19,066 nucleotides of DNA. Origin: Gammaproteobacteria bacterium. GTDB taxonomy: Bacteria > Pseudomonadota > Gammaproteobacteria > Acidiferrobacterales > Acidiferrobacteraceae. Shown here one piece after another: positions 18,969 through 19,066 of this stretch. A model generated the notes under the pieces. That model worked only from the letters and a program-made list of their open reading frames with translations, did no database searches and was not told the origin of the DNA. The stretch lies in NCBI GenBank assembly GCA_028064935.1, contig JAPTWT010000008.1, positions 1-19,066 on the forward strand, written 5' to 3'. Both the position numbers and the translations under genes were made by a program. Position 1 is the first letter of the stretch. Each line of letters opens with the position of its first letter.

Positions 18969-19044
18969 TGGTGGAGCCAGCGGGTTTCGAACCCGCAACC
19001 ATCTGCTTGCAGGGCAGGTGCTCTCCCGGTTGAGCTATGGCCCC
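18969..19044 (-). tRNA. tRNA-Ala (anticodon TGC)
   Basis: A 76-nt cloverleaf including encoded CCA. The acceptor stem is GGGGCCA / TGGCTCC with the alanine identity pair G3-U70; the T arm GCGGG / CCCGC is perfect and the discriminator is A. The anticodon loop is CCTGCAA, so position 33 is C rather than U, and 27-43 is a C-A mismatch. A run of nine C (plus strand) extends past the 5' end. It continues the leftward tRNA cluster, which probably extends beyond the window. Confidence 0.92.
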
Positions 19045-19066
19045 CCCCCATTGTGACCCGCACATC

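Noticed and set aside
1..19044. tRNA-Ala or tRNA-Thr 3' end as the attachment site for the recombinase at 40
   Set aside because: I found no repeat of a tRNA 3' end near the recombinase; the only repeat there is the 20-bp inverted one, which is unrelated to tRNA.
1..19066. CRISPR arrays, insertion sequences or toxin-antitoxin pairs
   Set aside because: No regularly spaced repeats, transposase motifs or recognisable toxin-antitoxin pairs were seen; the dispersed hairpins are too irregularly spaced for an array.

Overview
The window looks like part of a conjugative mobile element (integrative element or plasmid) from a GC-rich, sulfur-oxidising proteobacterium. An Acidithiobacillus-like host is an inference, not shown. 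Supporting signs are a tyrosine recombinase at the left edge, a block of F-type type IV secretion genes, a tRNA cluster at the right edge, many small orphan genes, and sulfur cargo: a TsdA-type cytochrome c, a SulP transporter and a rhodanese.

Layout. 1-1146: tyrosine recombinase. 1147-2295: a small cluster of DnaA-box-like 9-mers, a rhodanese gene with its own promoter, then about 430 bp without a convincing gene except a truncated NYN-type start. 2296-5577: short transcription units encoding a membrane protein and its small partner, a kinase-fold protein, a RuvC-like resolvase, a small charged protein and one member of a two-gene paralogous family. 5716-6724: the second paralog, divergent from a calcineurin-like phosphoesterase. 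14304-6793 (minus strand): TraH, a small DUF2274-like protein, a DsbC/G-like protein, TrbI, a TraF-type S26 peptidase and a thioredoxin-like TraF, running with almost no gaps into TsdA and SulP. 15483-14385 (minus): a YfbR-like HD phosphohydrolase and a DUF457-type membrane hydrolase. 18011-15615 (minus): a rhodanese fold without its catalytic cysteine, a one-helix membrane protein, and a three-part protein joining Nudix-like, NrdD-like and nucleoside 2-deoxyribosyltransferase domains. 18157-18710: two small orphan genes. 18775-19044 (minus): tRNA-Thr, a broken tRNA copy and tRNA-Ala.

Two dispersed sequence systems tie the region together. First, thirteen transcription units are preceded by the same 21-bp bipartite element, GAA-N12-CCTATA (CAA at two sites), with spacing that never changes. 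It precedes secretion, sulfur, nucleotide and unknown genes alike, so the element probably uses one common promoter type or regulator. Second, seven copies of a short hairpin (6-bp stem, 4-nt loop, tail CAATG/A) lie inside or next to genes, always in the same orientation relative to transcription, with compensatory changes in the stem. A 20-bp perfect inverted repeat (1-20 and 2521-2540) brackets the recombinase, and both tRNAs carry C instead of the near-universal U at position 33.

As a whole the region encodes part of a mating apparatus, nucleotide-pool enzymes, and thiosulfate oxidation/anion transport cargo cotranscribed with the secretion genes.
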